A stretch of DNA of 40,804 nt from Candidatus Acetothermia bacterium (GCA_003566155.1 PXEP01000100.1:1-40804); one strand, 5' to 3'. Positions 16,407 to 26,980 are shown, counted from the stretch's first letter. Notes: generated from the letters alone by a model not told the origin. Translations and numbers: made by a program.

Positions 16407-17058
16407 GGCGTTCGATCAACTCGTCGCTCACATGCTCCTTGGAGTAGACGGTCACCACATCCCCCTCCTGCATGATGGTGGACCCTGAGGGGATCAGGAC
16501 TTCCCCCTCACGCTCCAAGGCGGCGAACAGGATCCCTGAGGGGATCAGTCCTTGTTTGCCGCACTCCACAAGAGTCTTGCCCAAAAGCGGCGAGTCCTGC
16601 GTGATGGTCATCCTGAACATCTGCGCCCCGCCGACCATGGTCACGAGGTCCGTGAGCTTCCTGCGACGGGCGGCATTGTACAGGGCTTCGGCGACGATCA
16701 CATCTGGATCTTCCATCACATGGGCCCCCAGTCGTCGGAACAGCTCAACATGCTCTTTGACGTTGACCACGGAGACGATCGACGGAATCCCCAAATCCGC
16801 AGCAGCAGCGATCACCATCAGATTGGTCGCATCATCATGGGTGGTGGTGATCAGCGCATCGGCGCGCTCCCCCCCTGCCTGGCGGATGACCTCGGTGAAC
16901 GCCGCGTCGGCGTGGATCACAAGGACATCGTGACGCCGCGTGATGGACTCGGCTTTGCGGGAATCCCGCTCCACCACCGCCACGTCGTGTCGATCCTGTA
17001 GCGCAAGCTCGACCAATGCTGAGCCAATTCCGCCCGCACCAACCACAATAACGTACAT
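16396..17058 (-). CDS. trkA: Trk potassium transport regulatory subunit (RCK/KTN)
   Basis: A 220-aa cytosolic regulator. The N-terminal Rossmann RCK domain starts MYVIVVGAGGIGSALVE and has a nucleotide-binding acidic residue at the end of strand 2 (VVERD). A C-terminal RCK_C (TrkA_C) domain follows (MTITQDSPLLGKTLVECG .. GDVVTVYSKEH). It is a single RCK unit, closer in size to KtrA than to the double-unit E. coli TrkA. Nucleotide binding gates TrkH, encoded next with an 11-bp overlap. Its promoter lies directly upstream. Confidence 0.93.
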   Translation of the reverse strand: MYVIVVGAGGIGSALVELALQDRHDVAVVERDSRKAESITRRHDVLVIHADAAFTEVIRQAGGERADALITTTHDDATNLMVIAAAADLGIPSIVSVVNVKEHVELFRRLGAHVMEDPDVIVAEALYNAARRRKLTDLVTMVGGAQMFRMTITQDSPLLGKTLVECGKQGLIPSGILFAALEREGEVLIPSGSTIMQEGDVVTVYSKEHVSDELIERLAG

Positions 17059-17066
17059 AGAGCCCC

Positions 17067-17095
17067 ATGTTACTCCTGCCCTACGGCACCGACAA
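17067..17095 (-). promoter_or_regulatory. Probable leaderless promoter of trkA-trkH
   Basis: On the minus strand TTGTCG (17090-17095), 17 bp, then TAACAT (17067-17072), then only 8 nt to the trkA ATG. Transcription should start at or next to the initiation codon. Confidence 0.55.
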
Positions 17096-17135
17096 CAGCG
17101 GAAGATACGCGTGGAACGCCAGCTGGCTCGCAGAG

Positions 17136-17906
17136 CTAGAAACGGGGCCGCACTGTGAACAGCCGGCAGGCGTTGTTCCAGGTGATCTCGGCCAGCTCGT
17201 CGGGCGGCATCCGACGGATCCCCGCAAGCTCGGAGAGCACCAACCGCACCTTGAGCGGGTCGTTGCGCTTCCCGCGAAACGCTTGCGGCGGAAGATATGG
17301 GGCGTCGGTCTCCACCAGCAGCCGCTCAAGGGGAATGCTCCGCACCGCCTCCCGCAGGGCCGCGTTCTTGGGATAGGTAAGCGGCCCCCCGATCCCGATG
17401 TGGAGCCCCAGGTCCAGCACCTGTCGGGCAGCGGACGCATCGCCGGAGAAGGCGTGCACCACCCCTCCCACGGGGCCTTCTTCGGACAACACTCGAACGA
17501 ACTCGGGCCACGCCGCCCTTTCGTGCAGGATCACCGGAAGCTCCAGCCGTCGAGCGAGCCGAAGCTGGGAACGGAATACCCTCGCTTGTACGTCCCGCGG
17601 CGAAAGGTCCCGGTAGAAGTCAAGTCCACACTCGCCTACAGCAACAGCACGCTCTGCGCGCAGAAGCTCCTCCAGCTCCTCTTCCACCTGCGGCGAGAAG
17701 CCTTTGGCATCGTGGGGATGTACGCCGCAGGCAGCAAGGATATGAAGATTCTCACGGGCCAGCTCCACCGACGCGCGGGACGACCGAAGGTCGGCGCCCA
17801 CGTTGACGGCAGCCACCTGCTGGCTGCGCATCTCCTCAAGCACGCTTGCTCGGTCTTCTTTGAACTGGGGAAAATCAAGATGGGCGTGGCTGTCCAGCAG
17901 TTTCAT
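17136..17906 (-). CDS. tatD: TatD-family metal-dependent DNase
   Basis: A 256-aa TIM-barrel hydrolase of the TatD family (3'-5' exonuclease / D-aminoacyl hydrolase-like). Metal ligands are visible: DSHAHLDFPQF at the start; GECGLDFYRD; ILHERAA; VVHAFSGDA; and the late Asp in LLVETDAPYLPP. The normal family length supports ATG 17906. An alternative GTG at 17918 would overlap the nnr stop (GTGA) and cannot be excluded. It is the last gene of the ten-gene operon. The 77 bp after it hold the trkA promoter. Confidence 0.92.
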   Translation of the reverse strand: MKLLDSHAHLDFPQFKEDRASVLEEMRSQQVAAVNVGADLRSSRASVELARENLHILAACGVHPHDAKGFSPQVEEELEELLRAERAVAVGECGLDFYRDLSPRDVQARVFRSQLRLARRLELPVILHERAAWPEFVRVLSEEGPVGGVVHAFSGDASAARQVLDLGLHIGIGGPLTYPKNAALREAVRSIPLERLLVETDAPYLPPQAFRGKRNDPLKVRLVLSELAGIRRMPPDELAEITWNNACRLFTVRPRF

Positions 17907-17914
17907 GGTTTTGC

Positions 17915-19477
17915 TCACGGATACCGGCGTTCCAACCGGGACAACACACGCGGAATGGCCCCCAAAAGGTCGGATGGGAGCACCCCCCGGGAGGACCGTA
18001 TCCGCGCCAGGAGTTCCGCCGCCTTCCCATGTGTGTACACGCCCACGCAAGCTGCCTCCACCGGATCGGCTCCTCCCGCCCACAGGCCGGCGATCACGCC
18101 GGCCAGGACGTCGCCGGAACCCCCATGGGCCAGGCCCGTATTGCCGGTTATGTTCAAGTAAAGGGAGCCTTCGGCCGAGGCGATCACCGTGGGTGCCCCT
18201 TTGAGCACTACCGTGTCTCCCCGCTCCCGGGCAGCGCCGTCGGCGGCGGTCAGCTTCTCGTTGACCACCTGCTGGGTTTCCATCCCCACCAACCGCGCAA
18301 ACTCCCCCGGGTGGGGGGTGAGCAGCCAGTGTCCCTCGTGGTCCCCGAGAAGCTTTCGGTCGTTGGCTAGTACATAGAGCGCATCGGCATCGACGATCAC
18401 ACGTGGGTGGCCGCACGTGGCCAGGGCCCGTACGACCTCGCTTGCCCCAGATGACCGCCCGATTCCAGGTCCCAGGACCACCACGTCCGCCGCTTCGGCG
18501 AGCTGGACGGCCCTGTCAGCCGCTTCGGGGGCGAAGGTGCCGTCGTCAGCCGACGGACCCGGGTGGACCAGCGCCTCCAGCGTCGCCCCCTCCAGCACCG
18601 AATACACCGGCTCCGGACAGAACACATGCACCAAGCCCGCGCCCGCTCGTAGCGCCCCCTCAGCAGCCAGAGCGGCAGCGCCGCCCATGCTGACCGCGCC
18701 GCCCACAACCAGGACTCGTCCGAAGGTCCGCTTATGGCCATGCGGCCAGCGCGGAGGAAGAGAAGCGGCGCAGAATTCGGCGGACAACACACGCGCCGCC
18801 GGCTCTACCTCGTCCCACGCTGCCGGAGGGTAGGCCACCGGGACCACTTCCACCTCACCGCACAGACCGGCCGCCGGGGGAAGCAGGTGGCACGGCTTAA
18901 GGGCCCCCATAGCCACAGTCAACTCAGCCCGCACAGTCGGGCCGGTGACGGTACCTCGGTCAGCGTCCATCCCCGAGGGAACATCCACCGCCACCACAGG
19001 CAGGGGGAAGTGCACAAGGCGCTCGATCAGCGCGCCCGCCACACCCCGGACAGGGCCCTCGACGCCCACCCCCAACAGCCCGTCGATGATCAGGTCAGCC
19101 CCACTCAGAAGTTCCTCCACCAGTTCCAGGTCTTGCTCTGTGGGCTCGGAGTTCAGCGTGTGGGTTCGGCCGGGGAAACTCGCGGCGAAAGCCCGCGCTT
19201 GGTCGGCGGAAGCCCCGCGGGGCTCGCCGAGCAAGATGGCCACCGGGTCAGCTCCCCACAGTCCTAGCCAGCGCAGCATGCCCATAGCGTCGCCGCCGTT
19301 CCCCCCCCGTCCACACAGGGCCACCACGCGTTCACCGGCCACGGATCCGGACCACCCCTGGACGGCCATAGCCGCCCCGTGGGCCGCCGATTCCATCAGA
19401 AGGACTTCTGGGACCCCCAGCTCCTCGGCCTTGCGGTCCAGTTCCCGTATGCTGTGCGACCATAGCACGGGTCTCAT
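17915..19477 (-). CDS. nnr: Bifunctional NAD(P)H-hydrate epimerase / ADP-dependent dehydratase
   Basis: A 520-aa fusion that repairs hydrated NAD(P)H. The N-terminal ~210 residues are the epimerase (YjeF_N/NnrE): CGRGGNGGDAMGMLRWL, then LIIDGLLGVGVEGP and AVDVPSGMDAD. The C-terminal ~290 residues are the ribokinase-like dehydratase (NnrD): VLVVGGAVSMGGAAALA, VLGPGIGR, LLTPHPGEFARL, and GNTGLAHGGSGDVLAGVIAGL. Two-domain fusion is common in bacteria. ATG 19477 overlaps the miaA stop as ATGA; the extra 12 codons in the ORF track are upstream read-through. Confidence 0.95.
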   Translation of the reverse strand: MRPVLWSHSIRELDRKAEELGVPEVLLMESAAHGAAMAVQGWSGSVAGERVVALCGRGGNGGDAMGMLRWLGLWGADPVAILLGEPRGASADQARAFAASFPGRTHTLNSEPTEQDLELVEELLSGADLIIDGLLGVGVEGPVRGVAGALIERLVHFPLPVVAVDVPSGMDADRGTVTGPTVRAELTVAMGALKPCHLLPPAAGLCGEVEVVPVAYPPAAWDEVEPAARVLSAEFCAASLPPRWPHGHKRTFGRVLVVGGAVSMGGAAALAAEGALRAGAGLVHVFCPEPVYSVLEGATLEALVHPGPSADDGTFAPEAADRAVQLAEAADVVVLGPGIGRSSGASEVVRALATCGHPRVIVDADALYVLANDRKLLGDHEGHWLLTPHPGEFARLVGMETQQVVNEKLTAADGAARERGDTVVLKGAPTVIASAEGSLYLNITGNTGLAHGGSGDVLAGVIAGLWAGGADPVEAACVGVYTHGKAAELLARIRSSRGVLPSDLLGAIPRVLSRLERRYP

Positions 19478-20397
19478 GGGCTGAATTCTACGCCTCGGTC
19501 GGCTTCCTCCCAAGTCGACAGCACCTTGTCGGCCACTTCGCTGGGATCACGGCCTGTCATATCTATCCACTGCAGGTCCTCACGGCGAAACCAGCTCAGC
19601 TGACGCCGGGCGTAAGCCTTGGTCCCCGAGACGATCCGGCGGCGTGCCTCCGGCAGATCGATCTCCCCCCTGAGGTAGGAAAACAGCTCCCGGTACCCAA
19701 TGGTGCGGGCGGCCGGAGCATCCGAGGGAAGTCCAGCTTCATACAGCGCGCGCGCCTCGTCCAGCAACCCTTCGGAGAGCATCCGATCCACCCGATGCTC
19801 GATCCGGCGGCGGAGTTCGGCCCGCGCACGGGAGAGTCCCACCTTGGCCATCGGCCAGGGAGCCGGCCGTTCCTCGCCCCAGAAGGAGGAGATAGGTCGG
19901 CCGACGGCATGGTAGACCTCCAGCGCCCGCACTATGCGCACCCGGTCCGTGGCCGCGATCCGTGTGGCGGCCTCCGGGTCGACCTTGGTCAACTGTGCGT
20001 AGAGCTGCTCCAGCGGGACGCCATCCAGCGTGCGCCGAAACGCAGGATCGGCCGGGGGACCTTCGAATAGTCCCTGTGTCAGGGCCCGGACGTACAACGT
20101 ACTCCCCCCGACGACCATCGCCCGCCGGTCACGGCTGTGGATCGCCGGAACGAGCTGTTCGCAGTCGCGACGGAACTGCGCGGCATCGTAGGACATTCGG
20201 GGGTCGAGAGCGCCGATCAAGTGATGGGGAACGCGCTTTAGTGCTTCGTCCGAAGGGCGATCGGTGCCGATATCCAGCCCCCGATACACAGCCCGGGCGT
20301 CGGCGGAGATGATCTCCGCCCGCTTTCGCTCGGCGACCTGCAACGCGACCTCCGTTTTGCCCGCCGCGGTGGGGCCCACCAAGAGGAGGACGGTCAC
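19474..20397 (-). CDS. miaA: tRNA dimethylallyltransferase
   Basis: A 307-aa MiaA. It adds a dimethylallyl group to N6 of A37 in UNN-decoding tRNAs. The P-loop [14 protein letters not shown] is at the start. [30 protein letters not shown], the [11 protein letters not shown] motif and the tRNA-contacting [10 protein letters not shown] near the C-terminus are all present. GTG 20397 overlaps the rpoD stop (GTGA). This is the second A37/G37-modifying enzyme in the window besides TrmD and TsaE. Confidence 0.96.
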   Translation of the reverse strand: MTVLLLVGPTAAGKTEVALQVAERKRAEIISADARAVYRGLDIGTDRPSDEALKRVPHHLIGALDPRMSYDAAQFRRDCEQLVPAIHSRDRRAMVVGGSTLYVRALTQGLFEGPPADPAFRRTLDGVPLEQLYAQLTKVDPEAATRIAATDRVRIVRALEVYHAVGRPISSFWGEERPAPWPMAKVGLSRARAELRRRIEHRVDRMLSEGLLDEARALYEAGLPSDAPAARTIGYRELFSYLRGEIDLPEARRRIVSGTKAYARRQLSWFRREDLQWIDMTGRDPSEVADKVLSTWEEADRGVEFSP

Positions 20398-21482
20398 TCT
20401 TCGGCGGCCAACAGGTCCCTGAACCGGCGTAACGTCTGCTGCCGGGACGGGTGCTTCAGTTTCTCCAGAGCTTTTATTTCGATCTGCCGTACACGTTCCC
20501 GGGTCACATCGAACATCGCCGCCACCTCCTTGAGGGTGCGCGGATGCCCGTCGCTCAACCCGTACCGTAGCTCGAGGATCTCCCGCTCCCTGCCGTCTAG
20601 GCCCTGCAGAGCCTGGCGCAGTTCCTCCTTCAGTTTGGAGCGCAAGGCCTCCCGCGCGGGAGAAGGAATAGATGTATCGGCGAGAAAATCGCCCAACGTA
20701 TCTTCATCATCGTCCGAAAGCGGCCGCTCAAGCGAGGCCGTATACGAAGCTGCTTGGTCGATTTTCTTGACCCTGTCCACACTGGTGCCCATAAGCCCGG
20801 CCAGCTGCTCATAGGTAGGGGCAACCCCCTGACTCTGGATGTGCTCGCGTCGCAACCGACGCAACTCCTGCAACGCCTCCACCGTGTGCACGGGCACCCT
20901 TATGGTGCGGGCCTGATCGGCAATGGCACGCGTAATGGACTGGCGGATCCACCACGTGGCGTACGTGGAGAACTTATAGCCTTTGCGCCAGTCAAATTTC
21001 TCCACCGCCCGCATGAGGCCCATGTTTCCTTCCTGGATCAGATCCAAAAAGGACACCCCGCGGTGCATGTACCGCTTGGCGATGGACACCACAAGGCGCA
21101 GGTTGGCTACGGTGAGTTGTTCCCGCGCCCTTTCCCCCTGGGTGGATAGGTACCGCAGGCGCTGGGCCTCCTCGGGAGACACCTCGTCTTGGCTGAGCTT
21201 CTCCATCGCCTCCTGCCCCGCCTCGAACGCCTGAGCAAGCTCCACTTCTTGTTCTCGGGTCAGAAGGGGGACCCTTCCGATCTCCCGCAAGTAGGTCCGA
21301 ACCGGGTCGCGCCCTCTCTCCTGAGGTTCCCCGTCCGAGAGATCTGCGGGCACGGGTTCGGTGGACTCGGCCAGTTCTTCGAGGAGGGGTAGCGTTTCCA
21401 GGAGTTCCTCAGGGAAGTTCTGCTCCTGCCGCCCTCCCTCGACGTGTTCCTCGGGGTGGTGCTTACCGTCAGCTCCGTTGTG
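20394..21482 (-). CDS. rpoD: Primary RNA polymerase sigma factor (sigma-70/SigA)
   Basis: A 362-aa primary sigma factor. Region 1.2 [25 protein letters not shown]; region 2 [61 protein letters not shown] (core binding and -10 recognition); region 3 [16 protein letters not shown]; region 4 [40 protein letters not shown] (-35 recognition). Region 1.1 is short and acidic. The start is unclear: GTG 21482 is chosen; an in-frame TTG at 21503 is the ORF-track start. Both overlap the end of dnaG. The promoter pairs seen in this window fit a standard SigA. Confidence 0.96.
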   Translation of the reverse strand, partial: HNGADGKHHPEEHVEGGRQEQNFPEELLETLPLLEELAESTEPVPADLSDGEPQERGRDPVRTYLREIGRVPLLTREQEVELAQAFEAGQEAMEKLSQDEVSPEEAQRLRYLSTQGERAREQLTVANLRLVVSIAKRYMHRGVSFLDLIQEGNMGLMRAVEKFDWRKGYKFSTYATWWIRQSITRAIADQARTIRVPVHTVEALQELRRLRREHIQSQGVAPTYEQLAGLMGTSVDRVKKIDQAASYTASLERPLSDDDEDTLGDFLADTSIPSPAREALRSKLKEELRQALQGLDGREREILELRYGLSDGHPRTLKEVAAMFDVTRERVRQIEIKALEKLKHPSRQQTLRRFRDLLAAEE

Positions 21483-23190
21483 CACACCGCCCCCTATACA
21501 CAAGCGCCCGTTTGCGGCATAGTTCCGCGCGCTCGCTCGTCAGCTTCTCCGCCTTATCGCGCTGGCCGGCAGCCTCGGCTTCGGCAATTGCCGTGCCCAG
21601 CTCCTGGATCTTCAGCTCCAAGCGGGGAAGAACAACGAATCGGTTGACAGCATCGTTTACCGCCCGTTGCTCATCGCGCAACCGGACGTCAAGCAGCGCC
21701 GCCCGCGCTGCGCGCGACGCCGCCTGGGGAGGCAGTTCGCCAATTAGATCAGCGTCAGACGGCGCAGCGCCCGCCCGCCAGAGCTCCAACCACCGTTCCA
21801 CGATAGGTCGATATTCAGGGCGAAAATCCCTCACTTCAAGCTCCGACAACACGGCCTCGGGGAGCTTCCCGCATAGCAAAAAGTGCAAAATCAGTTCCTC
21901 AAGGCTTAATTCGCTGGGCTCGGTGTCCTCCTCCACAGGTTGGACTTTCGTCCGTCCCGAGCGCAGCGCCCCGTACACTTCTTCCTCGGGCAGTTGGAGA
22001 AGGCGGGCCAGCCCCCTTCCTAGTTCGTGTTTCAGGGGAACGCTGCGGATGTCCTGCCACAATACGCGCGCCTCCTCCAACGCCGTCTCTTTTCCTTCCA
22101 GACTGTCCACATCAAGACGCTCGGCCAGGGTGTGGAGGAAGAACATGTGGAACGGCTGGGCTTCGTCCAATATTCGACGAACCTCGTCCGCGCCGTGAGC
22201 TCGGACCAGGGAATCAGGGTCCTCGCCCATAGGCAGTTGGGCAACCCGCACCTGAAGTCCGGCCGAACGCAACACCACCATCCCCCGGAGGGCGGCTGCG
22301 GACCCAGCGGAATCACGATCGTATGCGATCACCGCTTGGTTCGTGTACCGAGCAAGCAGACGCGCCTGGGCCTCGGTGAGCGCAGTGCCCATGGATCCCA
22401 CTGCCTCGGCGATCCCCTCCTCGTGCAGCCCGATCACATCGGTGTACCCTTCGACAAGCACCGCCCGGCCCTGGCTACGCATGGGGGCCACCGCGGCATC
22501 CAGCCCGAATAACAGCGTGCCCTTTGTAAAAAGCGGCGTATTGGGGACGTTGACATACTTGGGATTTCCCGACAGCGCCCGCCCGGCAAACGCGACCTCC
22601 CGCCCCCGGGGATCGCGCAGGGGGAACATGACCCGGTCACGAAAACGATCGTAGTAACCATGCTTGCCCTTGATGACCAGCCCCAGCTTCTCCAACGTCT
22701 CTGCTCCGTGCTCCCCCAGGGCCTTGAGCAAGCTGTCCCATGCCGGTGGGGCGAACCCGATCCCCCACCGCTTCCATGTATTCTCCCCGAACCCCCGCTG
22801 GATCAGGTATTCCCGGGCGTTCTTGCCTGCCGTCGAGCGCAGCGTGCGCGAGAAGAACCGTTCGGCCTCGCTACAGACTTCGACCAGCTTTGTCTGCTCT
22901 CCACGTCCGGATAGCTCGACACCGACTTCGTCGGCCAGACGGGCCAGCGCCTCGGCGAACTCCAGTTTCTCCACCCGCATCATGAAGCCGATCGCGTCCC
23001 CGCCGGCCCCGCAGCCGAAGCAATGCCAGAGACCCTTTTCGGGGGAGACCGTCATCGACGGGCTGCTGTCGGCATGGAACGGACAACGTCCCTTCAGCCC
23101 CTTGCCGGAAGGGGTGAGCGTCACATAGCGGCCGATCAACTCGGCCACGTCGACCCGCGATTTGACTTCTTCAACCTCAGGTCCGGCCAC
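21469..23190 (-). CDS. dnaG: DNA primase
   Basis: A 573-aa replicative primase. N-terminal zinc-binding domain: [30 protein letters not shown] gives the Cys-His-Cys-Cys set. The RNA-polymerase core carries YLIQRGF and RDRVMFPL. The TOPRIM domain has the acidic motifs [12 protein letters not shown] and IAYDRDSAG. The C-terminal DnaB-interacting part is present but divergent. GTG 23190, preceded by GGGGGCTGGGAA, overlaps the MBL gene by 14 bp. The dnaG-rpoD adjacency matches the classical macromolecular synthesis operon, but rpsU is missing. Confidence 0.96.
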   Translation of the reverse strand: MAGPEVEEVKSRVDVAELIGRYVTLTPSGKGLKGRCPFHADSSPSMTVSPEKGLWHCFGCGAGGDAIGFMMRVEKLEFAEALARLADEVGVELSGRGEQTKLVEVCSEAERFFSRTLRSTAGKNAREYLIQRGFGENTWKRWGIGFAPPAWDSLLKALGEHGAETLEKLGLVIKGKHGYYDRFRDRVMFPLRDPRGREVAFAGRALSGNPKYVNVPNTPLFTKGTLLFGLDAAVAPMRSQGRAVLVEGYTDVIGLHEEGIAEAVGSMGTALTEAQARLLARYTNQAVIAYDRDSAGSAAALRGMVVLRSAGLQVRVAQLPMGEDPDSLVRAHGADEVRRILDEAQPFHMFFLHTLAERLDVDSLEGKETALEEARVLWQDIRSVPLKHELGRGLARLLQLPEEEVYGALRSGRTKVQPVEEDTEPSELSLEELILHFLLCGKLPEAVLSELEVRDFRPEYRPIVERWLELWRAGAAPSDADLIGELPPQAASRAARAALLDVRLRDEQRAVNDAVNRFVVLPRLELKIQELGTAIAEAEAAGQRDKAEKLTSERAELCRKRALVYRGRCAQRS

Positions 23191-23779
23191 TTCCCAGCCC
23201 CCTCAGGAAAGGATTGCTGCGGCGCTCCTCGCCGATGGTGCTGGCGGGCCCGTGCCCGGACAGCACCGTCCACTCATCGTCCAATGCTAACAGCCTCTCC
23301 AGCGATCGTTCCAGCGTGCTCCAGTTTCCTCCCGGAAGGTCGGCCCGCCCCACCGAGCCGGAAAAGACCACATCCCCTACCCATATCGTCTTCCCCCGCT
23401 CCCACAAGAACGCCACCGATCCTGGAGAATGGCCCGGAAGGTGCCACACCAAGAGCTCTTCTTCACCTAAACTGAGCCGATCACCTTCGCTCACGGGGTG
23501 CCCCAAGGGAGGCGGTTGTTGCCCCATGGCACGGAATACGGGCTCCTCGGAAGCGTGATAGGCAATCGGCGCTGCGGTACGCTCCTGGGCCTTCACCGCC
23601 CCATCGGCGTGGTCAAAGTGGCCGTGGGTCAGCAGCACATACCGCACCCGCACATCACGCAACTTGCTCTCCATCCCCGCGGGGAAATCCCCTGGATCCA
23701 ACACCGCCCCCTCCTGGCCACTGAACAGAAGGTAAGCGTTGGCCATAAGTGGCCCCACAGGCCAAGTTTCAATCCGCAT
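23177..23779 (-). CDS. Glyoxalase II-like metallo-beta-lactamase-fold hydrolase
   Basis: A 200-aa protein with the THGHFDHADG motif (binuclear metal site), GHSPGSVAFL (third His), VGDVVFSGSVGRADLPGG (bridging Asp) and a terminal LSGHGPAST (last His). The GSVGRxDLPGG sequence fits the YcbL/glyoxalase II-like subgroup of thioester hydrolases. The true substrate is unknown. ATG overlaps the comF stop (ATGA) and its 3' end overlaps dnaG by 14 bp. Confidence 0.9.
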   Translation of the reverse strand: MRIETWPVGPLMANAYLLFSGQEGAVLDPGDFPAGMESKLRDVRVRYVLLTHGHFDHADGAVKAQERTAAPIAYHASEEPVFRAMGQQPPPLGHPVSEGDRLSLGEEELLVWHLPGHSPGSVAFLWERGKTIWVGDVVFSGSVGRADLPGGNWSTLERSLERLLALDDEWTVLSGHGPASTIGEERRSNPFLRGLGSGRT

Positions 23780-24501
23780 CAGTCGCTAGTATGCGCAACC
23801 GTGAGCACGAACACATCCCCGTACCCGGCTGCACGCAACGCGCGGGCCGCTTCGGCGACCGTCGCTCCGGTAGTGAAAACATCGTCCACCACAATCACTC
23901 CTTCATCCTTCCCCAACCGGCGGGCGCGGAACGCCTCGTGGAGGGCGCCGATCCGCTGCCGGCGACTGCGACCCACCTGCGGCGGCGTGGCGCGGGGCTT
24001 GCGCAGCAAGTCCCGATAGGGAAAGCCCAGCGCCCGCGCTGTGGCTCGGGCAAGATCACGCGCTGGGTGGTAGCTTCTTTGCTTCAGACGCCGCGGATCC
24101 GGCGGGACGCATGTCACCAAATGGATCTCCTCAGATGCGGGATCGACCATGGCTGCCAACAGCTTGCCCAACGGGCGGGCCAATGCACGCTCGCCGTGGT
24201 ATTTCAACGCCTGCACAACGACGGCAAGCGTCCCGTCGTAGGATCCCAGCGACCGAGCCCACAGGTAAGGGCGTGGGGTAACTGCACAATCCGAACAGAG
24301 CGATTGGCCCCCTCCTGCCGCGCACCCGCATACCCCACAGGTCTCGGTCGGCGCCGAAAAGAGCTCCGCCTTGCATGCACGACACAGCGGCTCCATCAGG
24401 TGTACCGGCCCCGCACACAGGTAGCAGCGGGGCGGGTACAGCAGCGCCCCCACGGCCGCCACCGCCCGCGGCGGCTCAACCAGCGATGTAGCCCGCCACA
24501 T
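23779..24501 (-). CDS. comF: ComF-family phosphoribosyltransferase-like protein
   Basis: A 240-aa ComF/GntX-type protein. N-terminal double zinc finger: CYLCAG..LCRACK and CGVCGCA..LCSDC. C-terminal PRTase fold: LKYHGERALARPL, PPDPRRLKQRSYHPARDLA, and the PRPP-binding loop VIVVDDVFTTGATVAEAARAL. In competent bacteria ComF acts in uptake of single-stranded DNA; in others the role is unclear. The ATG at 24501 lies inside gap (26-bp overlap), a coupled arrangement. Internal GTG codons are weaker alternatives. No other competence genes are in the window. Confidence 0.9.
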   Translation of the reverse strand: MWRATSLVEPPRAVAAVGALLYPPRCYLCAGPVHLMEPLCRACKAELFSAPTETCGVCGCAAGGGQSLCSDCAVTPRPYLWARSLGSYDGTLAVVVQALKYHGERALARPLGKLLAAMVDPASEEIHLVTCVPPDPRRLKQRSYHPARDLARATARALGFPYRDLLRKPRATPPQVGRSRRQRIGALHEAFRARRLGKDEGVIVVDDVFTTGATVAEAARALRAAGYGDVFVLTVAHTSD

Positions 24502-25498
24502 CCACCAATCGGTTCACGTAGCCCCACTCGTTGTCATAGAAGGACAAGACCTTAACCACATCTTTGTCTTGGGGTAGGGTCATCGTATAGGCCAGCGCGA
24601 CCACCGCGGAATGCTCATCCCCGATCACGTCGCTGGACACGATCGGATCATCGGTCACCATCATCACCTCACCAAGTGGTCCACGGGCTGCTTCGCGGAA
24701 CGCTTGGTTCACCTGCTCCACGGAAGCCTCCCGGCTCAGCTTGGTCGTGAAATCGGAGACCGATCCGCAGGGCACGGGGACCCGGATAGCCATTCCGTCC
24801 ATCTTCCCCTCCAGGTCGGGGAACACTTTGGGGATGGATCGGGCCGCTCCGGTGGAGGTGGGCACGATGTTCGCCGCCGCGGCACGCGCCCGGGCTCCGT
24901 CCTTGTGGGGGGCATCCACCAGGCGCTGGTCGGCCGTATAGGCATGCACCGTAGTGAGAAATCCGTTCTCGATTCCAAAGCTGTCATGGAGAACTTTGAC
25001 CACCGGCCCCAGCGAGTTTGTGGTGCACGAGGCTGCGGATACGATGCGGTGGGACTTCGGATCGTAATCGCCCTCGTTCATGCGCCATAGGATCTGGGGC
25101 ACTTCGCCTTTGCGCTCTCCTTTGGGGGGGGCCGTCAACAGAACACGTTCCGCCCCGGCCCGTAGATGCGCTTCGGCTTTGTCCGGGTCGCGGAATACGC
25201 CGGTGGCCTCGATGGCCACCTTGACACCGTAACGCTCCCAAGCCAGCGCGGCAGGGTCCTTCTCCGACAGATACGCGATCCTCTTTCCGCCTACGAACAG
25301 CTCGTTCGCAGCGGCCTGTATTTCGAACGGAGCGCGCCCGTACACGGTATCGTATCGCAACAGGTGCGCCGCCTGATCGGCGGGCAAAAACGGGTCGTTG
25401 ACCGCTACCACTTCCAGGGGCCAGCCCCGCTCGGCCAACACACGCAATGTGACCCGCCCGATTCGACCAAATCCATTGATCGCCACTTTCGTCGCCAT
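24476..25498 (-). CDS. gap: Glyceraldehyde-3-phosphate dehydrogenase, type I
   Basis: A 340-aa phosphorylating GAPDH of glycolysis/gluconeogenesis. Rossmann start KVAINGFGRIGRVTLR; the Asp in VAVNDPF points to NAD preference. The catalytic cysteine lies in SAASCTTNSLGP and the partner His in TVHAYTADQ. The C-terminal FYDNEWGYVNRLVD is standard. Of the two tandem ATGs (25501, 25498), the second is better spaced from AAAGGAG. It overlaps the pdxT stop. PdxS uses the GAPDH product glyceraldehyde-3-phosphate as a substrate pool, which may explain the neighbourhood. Confidence 0.97.
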   Translation of the reverse strand: MATKVAINGFGRIGRVTLRVLAERGWPLEVVAVNDPFLPADQAAHLLRYDTVYGRAPFEIQAAANELFVGGKRIAYLSEKDPAALAWERYGVKVAIEATGVFRDPDKAEAHLRAGAERVLLTAPPKGERKGEVPQILWRMNEGDYDPKSHRIVSAASCTTNSLGPVVKVLHDSFGIENGFLTTVHAYTADQRLVDAPHKDGARARAAAANIVPTSTGAARSIPKVFPDLEGKMDGMAIRVPVPCGSVSDFTTKLSREASVEQVNQAFREAARGPLGEVMMVTDDPIVSSDVIGDEHSAVVALAYTMTLPQDKDVVKVLSFYDNEWGYVNRLVDVAGYIAG

Positions 25499-26067
25499 CA
25501 TCGCTCCTTTCGGCAGATGCCTATGAAGTGCTCATGCACACACGGATCCCCGGTCAGCTCCGGATGGAAGCTGGCCGCCACCAGCTGCTCCTGCTGCACC
25601 CACACCGGCTTGTCGGCCAGCGTTCCCAAGATTCTGACAGCCGCGCCGACCGAACGCACAACCGGAGCGCGGATGAACACGCCCGGCACACTTCTCTCGG
25701 CCCCAGTCTGAACCAGCGCCTCGAACGAATCCGCCTGCCGTCCCGTGCCATTTCTTTCCAACGCAATGTCTAAGTGCCCGAAGTAAGTCCGCGGCCAGTT
25801 AACGATCTCCCTGGCCAACAGGACCATGCCCGCACAGGTACCCAAAGCGGGAAGCCCGGCGGAAATCGCCTTTGCCAGTCTAGAACCCAACCCGGTGGTT
25901 TGCATGAGGCTCCACATAGCAGTGGACTCTCCCCCGGGTAGCACCATGCCCGCCAGGCCGGCCATGTCACGCTCCTTGAATACTGGGATAGGGCGTACGC
26001 CCAGCGACCGTAGCATGGCCAGGTGCTCGCGCACGTCCCCTTGGACGGCCAGCACCCCCAGCTTCAC
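25498..26067 (-). CDS. pdxT: Pyridoxal 5'-phosphate synthase glutaminase subunit
   Basis: A 189-aa class I glutaminase that feeds ammonia to Pdx[18 protein letters not shown] start; [15 protein letters not shown] substrate loop; nucleophile cysteine in [10 protein letters not shown]; catalytic His-x-Glu in [13 protein letters not shown] 26067 overlaps the pdxS stop (GTGA). The 227-aa ORF in the track is extended by 38 codons of pdxS antiframe and is not real. Together PdxS and PdxT make pyridoxal phosphate by the DXP-independent route. Confidence 0.97.
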   Translation of the reverse strand: MKLGVLAVQGDVREHLAMLRSLGVRPIPVFKERDMAGLAGMVLPGGESTAMWSLMQTTGLGSRLAKAISAGLPALGTCAGMVLLAREIVNWPRTYFGHLDIALERNGTGRQADSFEALVQTGAERSVPGVFIRAPVVRSVGAAVRILGTLADKPVWVQQEQLVAASFHPELTGDPCVHEHFIGICRKER

Positions 26068-26939
26068 CGCTCTTGCATCCTTTCGGGCTCGGGGATGTCC
26101 TCGATGGACAGTCCAACCATTGCCTCCCCCAGGCCGGCGGAAACCTCGGCCACCATCCTGGCGTCCTCGTAGTGGGTGCACGCGGTCACGATCGCCCGCG
26201 CTCGTTTCTCGGGCTCCTCGGACTTGAATATCCCTGATCCTACGAACACTCCATCGCAGCCCAACATGCGCATGAACGCGGCATCGGCCGGCGTGGCTAT
26301 GCCTCCGGCGGCGAAGTTGACGACCGGAAGGCGTCCGCGCTCACCGATCGCATGGAGAACGTCGGCCGGGGCACCGATCTCCTTGGCATACGACACCGTC
26401 TGCGCGTAGCTAAGCCCTTGCAGGCGCTTTATCTGCTGATTGAGCACACGCATATGGCGGACGGCCTCCACCACATTGCCCGTACCGGCTTCGCCTTTGG
26501 TGCGCATCATCGCCGCACCCTCGGCGATCCGCCTGGCCGCCTCCCCCAAATCGCGACAACCGCACACAAAGGGAATCGTGAACCCCCACTTGTCGATATG
26601 GTGGAACGGGTCGGCAACGGTCAGCACTTCCGACTCGTCGATGAAGTCCACCCCCAACGACTCAAGCAGCCGAGCCTCGGCCACATGTCCGATACGGGCT
26701 TTGGCCATGACCGGGATGGACACGGCATCCTGAATGGACTTTATCCTGGCGGGATCGGCCATCCTTGCCACCCCGCCATGGGCTCGGATGTCAGCGGGGA
26801 CTCGTTCGAGAGCCATCACCGCCACTGCACCCGCCTCCTCGGCGATGCGCGCTTGCTCAGGGGTGGTGACGTCCAGTATCACACCACCTTTGAACATCTC
26901 CGCAAAGCCCGTCTTAACACGGTACGTGCCCTTGTCCAT
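26064..26939 (-). CDS. pdxS: Pyridoxal 5'-phosphate synthase lyase subunit
   Basis: A 291-aa TIM-barrel synthase that builds PLP from ribose-5-phosphate, glyceraldehyde-3-phosphate and ammonia. [45 protein letters not shown] is diagnostic. The [10 protein letters not shown] and [13 protein letters not shown] segments carry the two catalytic lysine and phosphate-binding regions. ATG 26939 has GAGGTGAG five bases upstream. It is the first gene of the long minus-strand operon and has a visible -10 element. Confidence 0.98.
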   Translation of the reverse strand: MDKGTYRVKTGFAEMFKGGVILDVTTPEQARIAEEAGAVAVMALERVPADIRAHGGVARMADPARIKSIQDAVSIPVMAKARIGHVAEARLLESLGVDFIDESEVLTVADPFHHIDKWGFTIPFVCGCRDLGEAARRIAEGAAMMRTKGEAGTGNVVEAVRHMRVLNQQIKRLQGLSYAQTVSYAKEIGAPADVLHAIGERGRLPVVNFAAGGIATPADAAFMRMLGCDGVFVGSGIFKSEEPEKRARAIVTACTHYEDARMVAEVSAGLGEAMVGLSIEDIPEPERMQER

Positions 26940-26980
26940 GAGTGCTCACCTCGACAGAGAGAATCAGCTCTCTCCGGCCC